Notes: a model not told the origin generated them from the letters alone. Positions 31,508 to 41,248 are shown, numbered from the stretch's first letter. The stretch is 64,000 nt of DNA from Streptomyces marianii (GCF_005795905.1 NZ_VAWE01000001.1:7057001-7121000), one strand, 5' to 3'. Program-made: numbers and translations.

Positions 31508-32775
31508 TGCACCGCCCGATCGACGAATCCGCACCGCGGCCGGGCCGCTCCCCCGCGGTGCCGCACGCCCGTCCCGTGCCCCTGCCGTTCCCCGACGGTG
31601 TGCCCGCTCCCTGGTACGGCAGCGGAACCCCCGACCCCGCCCTGGTCGACCCCCTGGTGCTCGGCGCGCTGCTGCACCGGCACGGATGGCGCAGACGCGG
31701 CGGGGCGGCCGGTCGGTACGCCCGCTGGACACCGCCGGGGCCCGACGTCGGGGGCACGAGCCTGCTCGTGCCCGAAAGCCGGGAGTTCCCCGACTGCGAG
31801 GACCTGCTGGGCGAGGCGCTCACCGCGCTCGCGCGGTCCGCCGCGCCCTCGGCCCGCGAGGTGCTGGTCGGGCTCGCCGTGCCGAGCGACGAGATCCGCT
31901 GGTGGCGCGACGTACCCCGGGGCCCGTCCGGCGCGGCGTCCTGGACCGTGCAGGAACAGCTGAGGTCCGCCGCGCGGCAACTGCTGCTCGCGGGGGCGCT
32001 CGCCGTGCGCGGCCGCGCCGGCTATTACGGAGCGCGCCACCGGCGGCAGGCGCAGGCGGTGCTGGAGGGCGTCCTGGTGGGGCCGGCGCCGGGCGGGCGC
32101 GGACTGACCGCGTTCGTGCCCGTGGACACCGGCCGGTCCGTCGCCGTCCGGCTGCACCACGCTCTGTACGCGGCGCGCGAGGCGATCGACTACCAGCGCG
32201 CCACCGGCGGGATGGACGCCTTCGACGCGGCGGTCGCGGCGGGGGTCAGCCGCGAGCTGACCGAGGCGCTGGTGGCGCTGGTGCGGGGGGCCGAGGGTGC
32301 CCGGATCGCGGTGGCGTGGTCCCCCTCGGCCGGAGTGCCCGAGGGCTGCGCGGCCCGGCCCGAACCGGTGGAGTTCTCGCCCGGCGACCTGCCCGCCCTG
32401 CGCGCGGCCGGCGCCCGCTACCTGCGGGACGAGCCGTCCGTCCCCGTCCGCGTCACCGGCACGGTGGTCCGGATGCGGCGCTCGGGCACCCGCGGCGAGG
32501 GGACGGTGCGGCTGCGCGTCCTCGCCGGAGCGGAGGTCCCGCACGTGCGCGCGGTCCTGGACGAGGAGTCCTACCGGACAGCGGGGCACGCCCATCTCGT
32601 GGGGCTCCCGATCCGCGTCGTCGGCCGCCTCGAGAGCCGCGGCGGCTTCCGGCGCCTCAGCGACGCGACCGACGTCGTGCCGGTGCAGGTGGACGAGGCG
32701 GAGCGGGACAGACTGATGAAGGCGCTGCACGAGAACCTTGACTTCTTCGAGGAGGCGTGCGGAGCGGACGACTGA
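31507..32775 (+). CDS. Uncharacterised protein with OB-fold-like C-terminus, coupled to the DUF4365 gene
   Basis: 422 residues. ATG 31507 overlaps the DUF4365 stop and has an excellent GGGAGGGAG 6 nt upstream. I recognise no named domain in residues 1-290. Residues about 310-400 alternate strands (VPVRVTGTVVRMRRSG, EGTVRLRVLAG, VRAVLDEESYRTAGHAHLVG, LPIRVVGRLESRGGFRRL) in the manner of an OB-fold nucleic-acid binding domain. The end is acidic (LDFFEEACGADD). Translational coupling to a nuclease-like partner suggests joint function. Confidence 0.65.
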   Translation: MHRPIDESAPRPGRSPAVPHARPVPLPFPDGVPAPWYGSGTPDPALVDPLVLGALLHRHGWRRRGGAAGRYARWTPPGPDVGGTSLLVPESREFPDCEDLLGEALTALARSAAPSAREVLVGLAVPSDEIRWWRDVPRGPSGAASWTVQEQLRSAARQLLLAGALAVRGRAGYYGARHRRQAQAVLEGVLVGPAPGGRGLTAFVPVDTGRSVAVRLHHALYAAREAIDYQRATGGMDAFDAAVAAGVSRELTEALVALVRGAEGARIAVAWSPSAGVPEGCAARPEPVEFSPGDLPALRAAGARYLRDEPSVPVRVTGTVVRMRRSGTRGEGTVRLRVLAGAEVPHVRAVLDEESYRTAGHAHLVGLPIRVVGRLESRGGFRRLSDATDVVPVQVDEAERDRLMKALHENLDFFEEACGADD

Positions 32776-33422
32776 GGGGCCCGCCGGGGGTGCGCCCGCG
32801 GGACGGTGCCGTGCCGGCCCGGGGCGGCGAGGCAGGGACCACCGGCGGACCGGCGGGTCCCGGTTCGTTCGGATGCACCCGCGGGACGACCCTCGCTCCC
32901 GGACCCGGAGGAGTCCCCCGGTGAAGCCGGGCGGCGCCTGTGGACGGTGTCGGCGGGCGGCGCCACGGCCGGGAGACGCCGTACACGGCGGCGCGACGCC
33001 GGCAGGTCCAACGGCCTGCACGTCGAGAGGGCGCCGCACGTCGCGGGGTGGCGCACGTTGGAGCCACAGGTCAAAGCGTCAGCACACCGCGACGGCCCGT
33101 TCGTGAGCCGGCACAGCACTGCGTCGGTACCGCACTGCGTCGGTACCGTGCACCGCGATGGAAGCGCACCGGAACGTCCCGCACGGGCGGGGTGCGACGG
33201 AGCCGGGACGTCTCGCACGGGCGGCGCGAGGCATTGCGACGGTCCGCACGGGCGGGGTGCGACGGAGCCGGGACGTCTCGCACGGGCGGCGCGAGGCACC
33301 GGAACGTCCCGCCCACCGCACGCGCGCAGCGCGCTTCGCGGGGCCGATCCGACGCTCGGTAGCATGACGTAGTGCACGCGCGATGCCTCGTCGCGTGCTC
33401 CCCCTTCAGACAGGAGAGACCG
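32776..33422. other. Long intergenic region before thrS
   Basis: About 650 bp without a supported gene; open frames here lack family features. It contains the tandem repeats at 33117-33312, a candidate -10 TAGCAT at 33360-33365 and the thrS ribosome site AGGAGAG. No T-box leader was recognised. Confidence 0.45.
33117..33312. repeat. Tandem repeats upstream of thrS (16-bp x2 and 65-bp x2)
   Basis: CACTGCGTCGGTACCG is duplicated exactly at 33117-33132 and 33133-33148. A 65-bp unit starting GCACGGGCGGGGTGCGACGG begins at 33181 and again at 33246, nearly identical over most of its length. Each unit holds a CTCGC...GCGAG hairpin and the word GCACGGGCGG twice. Confidence 0.8.
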
Positions 33423-35399
33423 GTGTCAGACGTCCGTGTGATCATCCAACGCGATTCCGAGCGGGAAGAGCGCGTGGTGACCACGGGCACCACGGCGGCC
33501 GATCTCTTCGGCGGCGAGCGCACCGTGATCGCCGCGCGCGTCGGCGGAGAGCTGAAGGACCTGGCGTACGAGGTCAAGGACGGCGAGACCGTCGAGCCCG
33601 TCGCGATCTCGTCCGAGGACGGGCTGAACATCCTGCGCCACTCCACCGCGCACGTCATGGCGCAGGCCGTGCAGGAGCTGTTCCCCGAGGCCAAGCTCGG
33701 CATCGGCCCGCCGGTCCGGGACGGCTTCTACTACGACTTCGACGTGGAGAAGCCATTCACCCCCGAGGATCTCAAGGCCGTCGAGAAGAAGATGCAGGAG
33801 ATCCAGAAGCGCGGACAGCGCTTCTCGCGCCGCGTCGTCACCGACGAGGCCGCGCGTGAGGAGCTCGCGGACGAGCCGTACAAGCTGGAGCTCATCGGGA
33901 TCAAGGGTTCCGCCTCGCACGACGACGGCGCCGACGTCGAGGTGGGCGGCGGCGAGCTGACCATCTACGACAACCTGGACGCCAAGACCGGCGAGCTGTG
34001 CTGGAAGGACCTCTGCCGGGGCCCCCACCTGCCCACCACCCGCAACATCCCGGCGTTCAAGCTGATGCGCAACGCTGCCGCGTACTGGCGCGGCAGCGAG
34101 AAGAACCCGATGCTGCAGCGCATCTACGGCACCGCCTGGCCGTCCAAGGAAGAGCTGAAGGCCCATCTGGACTTCCTCGCCGAGGCCGAGAAGCGGGACC
34201 ACCGCAAGCTCGGCAACGAGCTGGACCTCTTCTCGTTCCCGGACGAGGTCGGCTCCGGGCTCGCGGTCTTCCACCCCAGGGGCGGCGTGATCCGCCGGGT
34301 CATGGAGGACTACTCGCGCAAACGCCACGAGGAGCACGGCTACGAGTTCGTGTACTCGCCGCACGCGACCAAGGGCAAGCTGTTCGAGAAGTCGGGCCAC
34401 CTGGACTGGTACGCCGAGGGCATGTACCCGCCCATGCAGCTCGACGAGGGCGTGGACTACTACCTCAAGCCCATGAACTGCCCGATGCACAACCTGATCT
34501 TCGATGCGCGCGGCCGCTCGTACCGTGAACTGCCGCTGCGCCTCTTCGAGTTCGGCACCGTGTACCGGTACGAGAAGTCGGGCGTCGTGCACGGCCTGAC
34601 CCGTGCCCGCGGTTTCACCCAGGACGACGCGCACATCTACTGCACCCGCGAGCAGATGGCGGAGGAGCTGGACAAGACCCTCACCTTCGTCCTGGACCTG
34701 CTGCGCGACTACGGTCTGACCGACTTCTACCTGGAGCTGTCCACCAAGGATCCGAACAAGTTCGTGGGCTCCGACGAGGCCTGGGACGAGGCCACCGAGG
34801 TCCTGCGGCAGGTGGCCGAGAAGCAGGGCCTTCCGCTCACCCCCGACCCGGGCGGCGCGGCCTTCTACGGCCCGAAGATCTCCGTCCAGGCGAAGGACGC
34901 GATCGGCCGCACCTGGCAGATGTCGACGGTCCAGCTTGACTTCAACCTGCCGGAGCGCTTCAACCTGGAGTACACCGGCCCGGACGGCGCCAAGCAGCGT
35001 CCCGTCATGATCCACCGGGCGCTGTTCGGTTCCATCGAGCGCTTCTTCGCGGTGCTGCTGGAGCACTACGCCGGTGCCTTCCCGGCCTGGCTGGCGCCCG
35101 TCCAGGCGCTGGGCATCCCGATCGGCGACGCCCACGTCCCGTACCTGCGGGAGTTCGCCGCGAAGGCGAGGAAGCAGGGGCTGCGCGTGGAGGTGGACGC
35201 CTCCTCGGACCGGATGCAGAAGAAGATCCGCAACGCCCAGAAGCAGAAGGTGCCCTTCATGGTCATCGCGGGCGATGAGGACATGGAGCACGGCGCGGTG
35301 TCCTTCCGCTACCGCGACGGCTCCCAGGAGAACGGCATCCCCGTCGACGAGGCCATCGCCAAGATCGCCAAGGTGGTCGAGGAGCGCGCCCAGGTCTGA
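33423..35399 (+). CDS. thrS: Threonyl-tRNA synthetase
   Basis: Class II aminoacyl-tRNA synthetase of 658 residues, full length. TGS domain (1-65), tRNA-SAD editing domain ([18 protein letters not shown], with HxxxH), catalytic core with the zinc cysteine in [10 protein letters not shown], motif 2 [13 protein letters not shown], motif 3 [19 protein letters not shown], and anticodon-binding C-terminus ([21 protein letters not shown]). The GTG start has AGGAGAG upstream. It has a long untranslated region with tandem repeats and ends at a terminator placed inside the convergent channel gene. Confidence 0.97.
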   Translation: MSDVRVIIQRDSEREERVVTTGTTAADLFGGERTVIAARVGGELKDLAYEVKDGETVEPVAISSEDGLNILRHSTAHVMAQAVQELFPEAKLGIGPPVRDGFYYDFDVEKPFTPEDLKAVEKKMQEIQKRGQRFSRRVVTDEAAREELADEPYKLELIGIKGSASHDDGADVEVGGGELTIYDNLDAKTGELCWKDLCRGPHLPTTRNIPAFKLMRNAAAYWRGSEKNPMLQRIYGTAWPSKEELKAHLDFLAEAEKRDHRKLGNELDLFSFPDEVGSGLAVFHPRGGVIRRVMEDYSRKRHEEHGYEFVYSPHATKGKLFEKSGHLDWYAEGMYPPMQLDEGVDYYLKPMNCPMHNLIFDARGRSYRELPLRLFEFGTVYRYEKSGVVHGLTRARGFTQDDAHIYCTREQMAEELDKTLTFVLDLLRDYGLTDFYLELSTKDPNKFVGSDEAWDEATEVLRQVAEKQGLPLTPDPGGAAFYGPKISVQAKDAIGRTWQMSTVQLDFNLPERFNLEYTGPDGAKQRPVMIHRALFGSIERFFAVLLEHYAGAFPAWLAPVQALGIPIGDAHVPYLREFAAKARKQGLRVEVDASSDRMQKKIRNAQKQKVPFMVIAGDEDMEHGAVSFRYRDGSQENGIPVDEAIAKIAKVVEERAQV

Positions 35400-35463
35400 T
35401 CAGCCCGGGACTCCCGGGTCCGGGCCGGCCGGGCGAGGCCGTGCCCGCGGCCGTCCCGCTCCG

Positions 35464-36156
35464 TCAGGAGGAGGCCCCCGGAGGACGTCGGTCCTCCGGG
35501 GGCCTCCTCTCGTCCTCGCGGGTGAAGACCTGGATCAGCCAGGACGAGAACGAGCCGGTCACCGCGCCCAGCAGCGCCAGCCCGCAGATCATCAGCCCGA
35601 CCGCGATGATCCTGCCCCACGCGGTCACGGGCGTGACGTCCCCGTATCCGACGGTGGTCAGCGTCTCGCACACCCACCACACCGCGTCGCCGAAGGTGAG
35701 GATCGTCGCCCCGGGAGCGGTCCGCTCCGTGTGGTAGACGGCGAGCGCCCCGGCCCAGCCCAGCAGTACCGCACCCAGGCCGGCGTAGACGATCACCCGT
35801 GCGTAGAGGCTGAGGACCGGCTGGTCGCGCCGCCGCTGGAGCGTCGTGTACAGCTTCACCAGCCGCAGCGGGCGCAGCAGCGGCAGCAGGAGCACCAGGG
35901 CGTCCAGCCAGTGCGTCCGCAGGAAGCGGTGGAGCCTCCGGCCGCTGAGCCGCAGGCGGACCACGAAGTCGGTCAGGAAGACCAGCCACATCAGCAGCAT
36001 CATGGCGAGGGCGATCTCCCTCCACACCCGGTCCACGCCGTGGGCCAGGATGCGCACCGAGTACGCGGCCAGGAAGACCAGCGAGGCGTAGAACAGCGGG
36101 AGCTCGGCCCGCTGCTCCCAGCGGTCCAGTGCGGTGTCTGCCCGTTCGGCGTCCAT
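35464..36156 (-). CDS. Potassium channel family protein (Kv/Kch-like)
   Basis: 230 residues with about six hydrophobic helices. The C-terminal pore has the selectivity filter TLTTVGYGDVTP (about residues 166-177) flanked by two helices, and the upstream S4-like segment RRLHRFLRTHWLDALVLLLPLLRPLRLVKLYTTLQRRR is Arg-rich, suggesting voltage sensing. The last 16 residues (RREDERRPPEDRRPPG type) are encoded by one arm of a strong hairpin. Confidence 0.88.
   Translation of the reverse strand: MDAERADTALDRWEQRAELPLFYASLVFLAAYSVRILAHGVDRVWREIALAMMLLMWLVFLTDFVVRLRLSGRRLHRFLRTHWLDALVLLLPLLRPLRLVKLYTTLQRRRDQPVLSLYARVIVYAGLGAVLLGWAGALAVYHTERTAPGATILTFGDAVWWVCETLTTVGYGDVTPVTAWGRIIAVGLMICGLALLGAVTGSFSSWLIQVFTREDERRPPEDRRPPGASS
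35468..35509 (+). terminator. thrS terminator embedded in the 3' end of the channel gene
   Basis: A perfect 19-bp stem (35468-35486 with 35491-35509) and 4-nt loop, 68 nt after the thrS stop and wholly inside the convergent channel coding sequence. Confidence 0.8.
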
Positions 36157-36222
36157 CCGGCCAGCATCGCCGGGAGCTGCCCGGGTCCGCCCCCGGCGAC
36201 ACGGTCCGTACGGGCGAAGTCA

Positions 36223-36228
36223 TATGCT
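36223..36228 (+). promoter_or_regulatory. -10 box (TATGCT) of the HIT gene
   Basis: It ends 7 nt before ATG 36236. Leaderless arrangement. Confidence 0.5.
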
Positions 36229-36235
36229 GCACCAC

Positions 36236-36784
36236 ATGACGAGTGAGCCGGAGCAGCAGATCGGGGTCGGCATCCAGGACGCCTTCCAGCGGCTGTGGAC
36301 GCCGCACCGGATGGCCTACATCCAGGGCGAGAACAAGCCGACCGGTCCCGGGGCCGCCGACGGCTGCCCCTTCTGCTCCATCCCCGCCAAGTCCGACGAG
36401 GACGGACTCGTCATCGCGCGCGGCGAGAGCGTGTACGCCGTGCTCAATCTGTATCCGTACAACGGCGGCCACCTGATGGTGGTGCCGTACCGGCACGTCG
36501 CCGACTACACGGACCTCGACAGGGCCGAGACCACCGAACTCGCCGAGTTCACCAAGCGGGCGATGACGGCGCTGCGGACGGCCTCCGGGGCGCACGGCTT
36601 CAACATCGGCATGAACCAGGGCACGGTGGCCGGCGCCGGCATCGCCGCGCATCTGCATCAGCACGTGGTGCCGCGCTGGGGCGGTGACACCAACTTCATG
36701 CCGGTCATCGGCCACACGAAGGTGCTCCCCCAACTCCTCGCCGACACCCGGAAGATGCTCGCGGACACCTGGCCCGCCGCGTAG
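36236..36784 (+). CDS. HIT-family nucleotide hydrolase/transferase
   Basis: 182 residues with the histidine triad HLHQHVVPRW near residue 140 and the preceding NLYPYNGGHLMVVPYRHV. A CPFC pair near residue 45 is typical of the actinobacterial subgroup. Relatives are diadenosine polyphosphate (AP4A) phosphorylases or hydrolases; exact activity not assigned. ATG 36236 is selected by its leaderless promoter; ATG 36224 lies within the -10 box and is unlikely. In actinobacteria this gene commonly lies near pgsA, as here. Confidence 0.9.
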   Translation: MTSEPEQQIGVGIQDAFQRLWTPHRMAYIQGENKPTGPGAADGCPFCSIPAKSDEDGLVIARGESVYAVLNLYPYNGGHLMVVPYRHVADYTDLDRAETTELAEFTKRAMTALRTASGAHGFNIGMNQGTVAGAGIAAHLHQHVVPRWGGDTNFMPVIGHTKVLPQLLADTRKMLADTWPAA

Positions 36785-36799
36785 GACCGGCGGTCCTCC

Positions 36800-36822
36800 C
36801 GTCCCCGGGCGTCCCGGGGACG
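36800..36822. terminator. Bidirectional terminator between the HIT gene and the 555-residue protein
   Basis: 10-bp stem CGTCCCCGGG/CCCGGGGACG with a 3-nt loop between two convergent genes. Confidence 0.6.
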
Positions 36823-36855
36823 CTCCGGGGCCGCCCCGTCACGTTTCGTACGCCG

Positions 36856-38523
36856 TCACGCGTCGTACGCGTCCGCCTTGCGCGGCATCGGGTCCTGCAC
36901 GCCCGTGCTCAGGAACGAAGAGCGGGTGCTGAAACGCTCCGTGTCCACGCCGTGCTCCTCGAGCACCCGCATCGCGGCGGAGTGGGCGACCCGCAGCACC
37001 GGCGTCGCCGCCCGCATGGCGTCGTCGGCCATGAAGCGGTGCCGCCAGGGCTGCTCGGCCCACGCGTGCCGCAGCCCGAACGGCTCGGGAAGGATCAGCT
37101 TCCCTCCGAGGAAGTCCAGAATCGGTGGATACCACGTGAACGGTGCCCGGACCATCTGCCGCACCACCTCCGGGGTTTCCACCAGCGGCAGCTGGCGCTC
37201 GACGGTCTCCCAGAACCGGACGGTCTTGGCGACCTCCACGGTCTTGGGCGCGGGCTTGCTGGTGAACAGGGAGTGCACCGGGCCGAGCGCGTGCCCGGTC
37301 ACCTCGATGCGCAGCGTTTCGAACAGCACCGTCACCGTGATCATCATGGTGATGACCAGTTGGCCGTCCCACAGGGTGAACTGGACGCCCAGATAGTGCC
37401 GGTTGCCGCTGCCGAACTGCTGGTGGTCGCAGATCCGCTGTATCTCGTGGCGCTTCACCTGGAAGGTGTCCACGTCCTGGCCGTCCGGCCGCGCCACCTC
37501 GGCCGCGCCCTCCCCGACCGGCACCACGATCCAGTGCTTCACCGACGGCTTGGGGAAGCCGCCCGTGTTCAGCGGGCCGCGCTGGAGCAGGGTCAGCTGG
37601 TCGTGGATGACCTTGACGACGTCCCAGCTGCGGAACTGGTGGAACTCCTGGCCCGGTTCCCTGGCCACCAGCTCCTCGGCGAGCTGCCAGCTGCCCCAGC
37701 GGGTGCCCATGCCGAGTATCCCCTTGGGGCCGGCGTAGAAGACGGAGTTGGACTGCTGCTCGGCGGTGAGCTTCTCCAGGCCCTGGCGCAGCTGCTCGGC
37801 AGCGGTCTCGTTCGGGTTCCCCGGCACGGCCTCCGGGACCTTCGCCCCGATGCCGCCGCCGGAGAGGAGACCGTCCCAGCGGGCCCTCAGGTCCTTCGCC
37901 GTGGACTCGCAGATGCGCTTGGCGAACAGCCAGCCGATCACGGGCGCGACCACCATGGCCCTCAGGTAGTACCCCCAGAAGCCGCTGAACGGCAGCGCGA
38001 CCAGGAAGATCACCGCGAGCAGCCCCACCGCCATCAGCAGCGCCGATCCGATGGCGCCGGCCTTCCTGTCCTTCGAGCCCGCCAGCGTACGGCGCAGCTG
38101 GAACACGCCGATCCACAGCAGCGCGCCGGGCAGGAACAGCAGTCCGAACACCGCCATGACCGCGGTGAGCCGGGCGTCCCGCTGCTTGCGGATCCGGCTC
38201 GCCGCAAGCGCGTGCTCCACCACGGCCTGCGGCTCGGCTCCGAACGACTGGATCAGCGGTTTGCGGGCCCCGCCGAGCATCCGCACCTGGACCGCCCGCG
38301 AGAAGGCCTCGCCCAGATTCGGCTCGAAGAGCGAGAACTTGCCCTTCTTCACCTTGGACTGGTGCCACTCGTTGTTGGCCTTGAGTATCTCCTCGAGCGG
38401 GCTGTCGCGATAGGCGGCCGAGGCGAGGGCATGTGTCGCCGCCGTCTGGCCGGCCGCCCCCTGCACCGGGATCTGGGCCCCGGGAGAGAAATCGAATGCC
38501 TGGTCCGCCACTACCGCCCCCAT
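36856..38523 (-). CDS. Membrane protein of unknown function (555 aa)
   Basis: The N-terminal roughly 115 residues are soluble; three to four transmembrane helices follow (about 120-145, 160-185, 190-215). The C-terminal 330 residues are a large soluble domain with WGSWQLAEELVAREPGQEF and EVTGHALGPVHSLFTSKPAP. ATG 38523 has GAGG close upstream. I recognise no domain. Lies between the HIT gene and EF-G2 in the stretch I associate with SCO1529. Confidence 0.7.
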   Translation of the reverse strand: MGAVVADQAFDFSPGAQIPVQGAAGQTAATHALASAAYRDSPLEEILKANNEWHQSKVKKGKFSLFEPNLGEAFSRAVQVRMLGGARKPLIQSFGAEPQAVVEHALAASRIRKQRDARLTAVMAVFGLLFLPGALLWIGVFQLRRTLAGSKDRKAGAIGSALLMAVGLLAVIFLVALPFSGFWGYYLRAMVVAPVIGWLFAKRICESTAKDLRARWDGLLSGGGIGAKVPEAVPGNPNETAAEQLRQGLEKLTAEQQSNSVFYAGPKGILGMGTRWGSWQLAEELVAREPGQEFHQFRSWDVVKVIHDQLTLLQRGPLNTGGFPKPSVKHWIVVPVGEGAAEVARPDGQDVDTFQVKRHEIQRICDHQQFGSGNRHYLGVQFTLWDGQLVITMMITVTVLFETLRIEVTGHALGPVHSLFTSKPAPKTVEVAKTVRFWETVERQLPLVETPEVVRQMVRAPFTWYPPILDFLGGKLILPEPFGLRHAWAEQPWRHRFMADDAMRAATPVLRVAHSAAMRVLEEHGVDTERFSTRSSFLSTGVQDPMPRKADAYDA

Positions 38524-38662
38524 CGCCGCCTCGTCCGCACTGCGGCCTTCCCGACTACCGCGCCCCGCGCACCTTCCGAGCTGCGCGACACAGCGTATCG
38601 GTGTGGTGGCCCATGCGTCAGCAGCGCCTTTCGGTTCGCCGGGGCGACGGACCCGGGCGCGC

Positions 38663-38702
38663 GAGTGCCGCCCGCCGAAGGGGACTTCGGCGGGCGGCAC
38701 TC
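38663..38702 (-). terminator. EF-G2 gene terminator
   Basis: An 18-bp perfect stem (38663-38680 with 38685-38702) and 4-nt loop, 83 nt downstream of the stop of the EF-G-like gene. Confidence 0.8.
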
Positions 38703-38784
38703 CCCACCGGGGCCGCTTTCCGCGTGCTGCCGCGCCAGGACGGACGGGCCCGGCCACGGGAGGCCGGCATCCGGGCGGGGTCTT

Positions 38785-40992
38785 CTACGCGGCGGCCGTG
38801 CTCTCCTCCCGGATCTTGGCCGCCATCTGCGGCGGCATCGCCTCGTGCCGGGCGTACGTCCGGTCGAAGCGGCCCGTACCGTGCGAGACGGACCGCAGGT
38901 CCACCGCGTAGCGGCCGATCTCGATCTCCGGCACTTCGGCCCGCACGACCGTCCTGCCCGTGCCCGCCTGCTCGGTGCCGACCACCCGGCCGCGCCGGCC
39001 CGACAGATCGCTCATGACCGCCCCGACGTACTCGTCCGGCACCATCACCTGCACCTCGGCGACCGGCTCCAGCAGGTCGATCCGGGCCTGCGCCGCGGCC
39101 TCGCGGAGCGCCAGCGCGCCCGCGGTCTGGAACGCGGCGTCGGAGGAGTCCACCGAGTGGGCCTTGCCGTCCAGCAGCGTCACACGCACGTCGACCAGCG
39201 GGTGACCGGCCGAGAGGCCCTTCGCCGCTTGTGCCCGGATGCCCTTCTCCACGGAGGGGATGAACTGGCGGGGGACGGCGCCGCCCACCACCTTGTCGAC
39301 GAACTCGATGCCCGAGCCGGGAGGCAGCGGTTCGACCTCGATCTCGCAGATCGCGTACTGGCCGTGCCCTCCGGACTGCTTCACATGGCGGCCCCGCCCC
39401 GCCGACGGCCCGCCGAACGTCTCCCGCAGCGACACCCTGTGCGGCACCACGTCGACCTGGACCCCGTACCTGCTTCGCAGCCGTTCCAGCGCCACGTCCA
39501 TATGGGCCTCGCCCAGACACCACAGCACCACCTGGTGGGTGTCCTGGTTCTGCTCCAGGCGCATCGTGGGGTCCTCCGCGACCAGCCGGGACAGCCCCTG
39601 GGAGAGCCGGTCCTCGTCCGCCTTGCTGTGCGCCTGGATGGCCAGGGGGAGCAGCGGGTCGGGCATGGCCCACGGCTCCACCAGCAGCGGATCCGCCGTC
39701 GAGGAGATCGTGTCGCCGGTCTCGGCCCGTCCCAGCTTGGCTACGCAGGCGAGATCGCCGGCGATGCACCGGCCGACGGTGCGCTGCTGTTTGCCGAACG
39801 GGGAGGAGAGGGCGCCGATGCGCTCGTCGACGTCGTGGTCCTCGTGCCCGCGGTCGGCCAGCCCGTGACCCGACACGTGCACCGTCTCGTCCGGGCGGAG
39901 CGTCCCGGAGAAGACCCGGACCAGGGACAGTCGTCCGACGTACGGGTCGGACGCGGTCCTGACGACCTCGGCGACCAGCGGCCCGTCCGGGTCGCAGCTG
40001 ACCGCGGGCCTGGGCCGGCCCTCCGGGGTGGTGACCGCCGGCGCCTCGCGCTCCAGCGGGGTCGGGAATCCGCCGGTGATCAGATCCAGCAGCTCGACCG
40101 TCCCGAGCCCGTGCTTCGCCCCGTCCACCGCAGGCGCCGCGGCCAGCACAGGATGGAAGGCGCCCCGTGCGACGGCCTTCTCCAGATCGTCGATCAGCGT
40201 CTTGAGATCGACCTCCTCGCCGCCCAGGTAGCGCTCCATGAGCGTCTCGTCCTCGCTCTCGGCGATGATCCCCTCGATCAGCCGGTTCCTGGCCTCGGCC
40301 AGCAGCGCCTCCTCCTCGGGTCCCGGAGCCTTCTCGACGCGCTCGCCGCCCGAGTAGTCGAACAGTTTCCGCGACAGCAGCCCGACCAGTCCCGTGACCG
40401 GTGCGTGGCCGTCGGCCGCCTCCGGGCCGTACCGCGGCAGGTAGAGCGGCAGCACGGCGTCCGGGTCGTCACCGCCGAACAACTGCCCGCAGACCTCGAT
40501 CAGTTCGTCGAAGCCGGTGCGCGCCGTCTCCAGGTGTGTGACCACGATGGCCCGGGGCATCCCGACCGCTGCGCACTCCTCCCACACCATCCGGGTGGAG
40601 GCGGGCACGGCGTCGGCCTCCTGCGCGGCCGAGACGACGAAAAGGGCCGCGTCCGCGGCTCGCAGACCGGCCCTGAGTTCCCCCACGAAGTCGGCGTACC
40701 CGGGGGTGTCCAACAGATTGATCTTGTACCCGCCCCATTCGACCGGGACGAGACTCAGCTGTACGGAGCGCTGCTGGCGGTGCTCGATCTCGTCGTAGTC
40801 CGAGACCGTCCCGCCGTCCTCGACGCGTCCCGCCCGGTTGACCGCCCCGGCCGTCAGGGCCAGGGCCTCCACCAGGGTCGTCTTCCCCGATCCGCTGTGG
40901 CCGACCAGCACCACGTTCCGTACGGATGTCGGCCGGTCGGCCGTCGTAGCCCTGCCGGCGGCTCCGGATTGTGCATTCGCCTTGTCGCCCAT
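38785..40992 (-). CDS. Elongation factor G-like protein (EF-G2)
   Basis: 735 residues with full EF-G domain order (G domain, domain II, III, IV, V). G1 GHSGSGKTT (31-39) and G3 DTPG (95-98) are intact, but the G4 position is THLE (152-155) instead of NKxD, so guanine specificity or GTPase activity may be altered, as reported for the mycobacterial EF-G2 paralogue. Domain IV is present (FEFVDKVVGGAVPRQFIPSVEKG). The canonical fusA is not in this window. GGGAGGAA precedes the ATG. Role in translation or stress is unresolved. Confidence 0.9.
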   Translation of the reverse strand: MGDKANAQSGAAGRATTADRPTSVRNVVLVGHSGSGKTTLVEALALTAGAVNRAGRVEDGGTVSDYDEIEHRQQRSVQLSLVPVEWGGYKINLLDTPGYADFVGELRAGLRAADAALFVVSAAQEADAVPASTRMVWEECAAVGMPRAIVVTHLETARTGFDELIEVCGQLFGGDDPDAVLPLYLPRYGPEAADGHAPVTGLVGLLSRKLFDYSGGERVEKAPGPEEEALLAEARNRLIEGIIAESEDETLMERYLGGEEVDLKTLIDDLEKAVARGAFHPVLAAAPAVDGAKHGLGTVELLDLITGGFPTPLEREAPAVTTPEGRPRPAVSCDPDGPLVAEVVRTASDPYVGRLSLVRVFSGTLRPDETVHVSGHGLADRGHEDHDVDERIGALSSPFGKQQRTVGRCIAGDLACVAKLGRAETGDTISSTADPLLVEPWAMPDPLLPLAIQAHSKADEDRLSQGLSRLVAEDPTMRLEQNQDTHQVVLWCLGEAHMDVALERLRSRYGVQVDVVPHRVSLRETFGGPSAGRGRHVKQSGGHGQYAICEIEVEPLPPGSGIEFVDKVVGGAVPRQFIPSVEKGIRAQAAKGLSAGHPLVDVRVTLLDGKAHSVDSSDAAFQTAGALALREAAAQARIDLLEPVAEVQVMVPDEYVGAVMSDLSGRRGRVVGTEQAGTGRTVVRAEVPEIEIGRYAVDLRSVSHGTGRFDRTYARHEAMPPQMAAKIREESTAAA

Positions 40993-41248
40993 GATTCGTT
41001 CCTCCCGACTCGGTGCACGGTGAGGTGAGGGCGCGGACCCGGGGGCGCGCTATGGGGAGCCCCCGGCCGGAGCCTGGGGGATGCGCCGGCGAAGCCCGCG
41101 GTTGTCTTTCGAGCTTTCCACTCCCGTCATGGTGCGTCCATACGTCGTACGCGACCGGGCCAGGCCGCTGGGCCGCCGCGTGCCTGGCTACGATGGGCGC
41201 GCCGGTGGCCGAAGGGGCCGCACGGCACACCGACCCCTCGGGAAGGCC
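40993..41248 (+). promoter_or_regulatory. Divergent promoter region between EF-G2 and pgsA
   Basis: About 255 bp with no supported gene. TACGAT (about 41190) is a possible -10 for the pgsA-patA-pimA operon. Confidence 0.35.

Noticed and set aside
32776..33422. T-box leader for thrS
   Set aside because: No recognisable T-box core; actinobacterial T-boxes are mostly before ileS. The region is tandem repeats instead.
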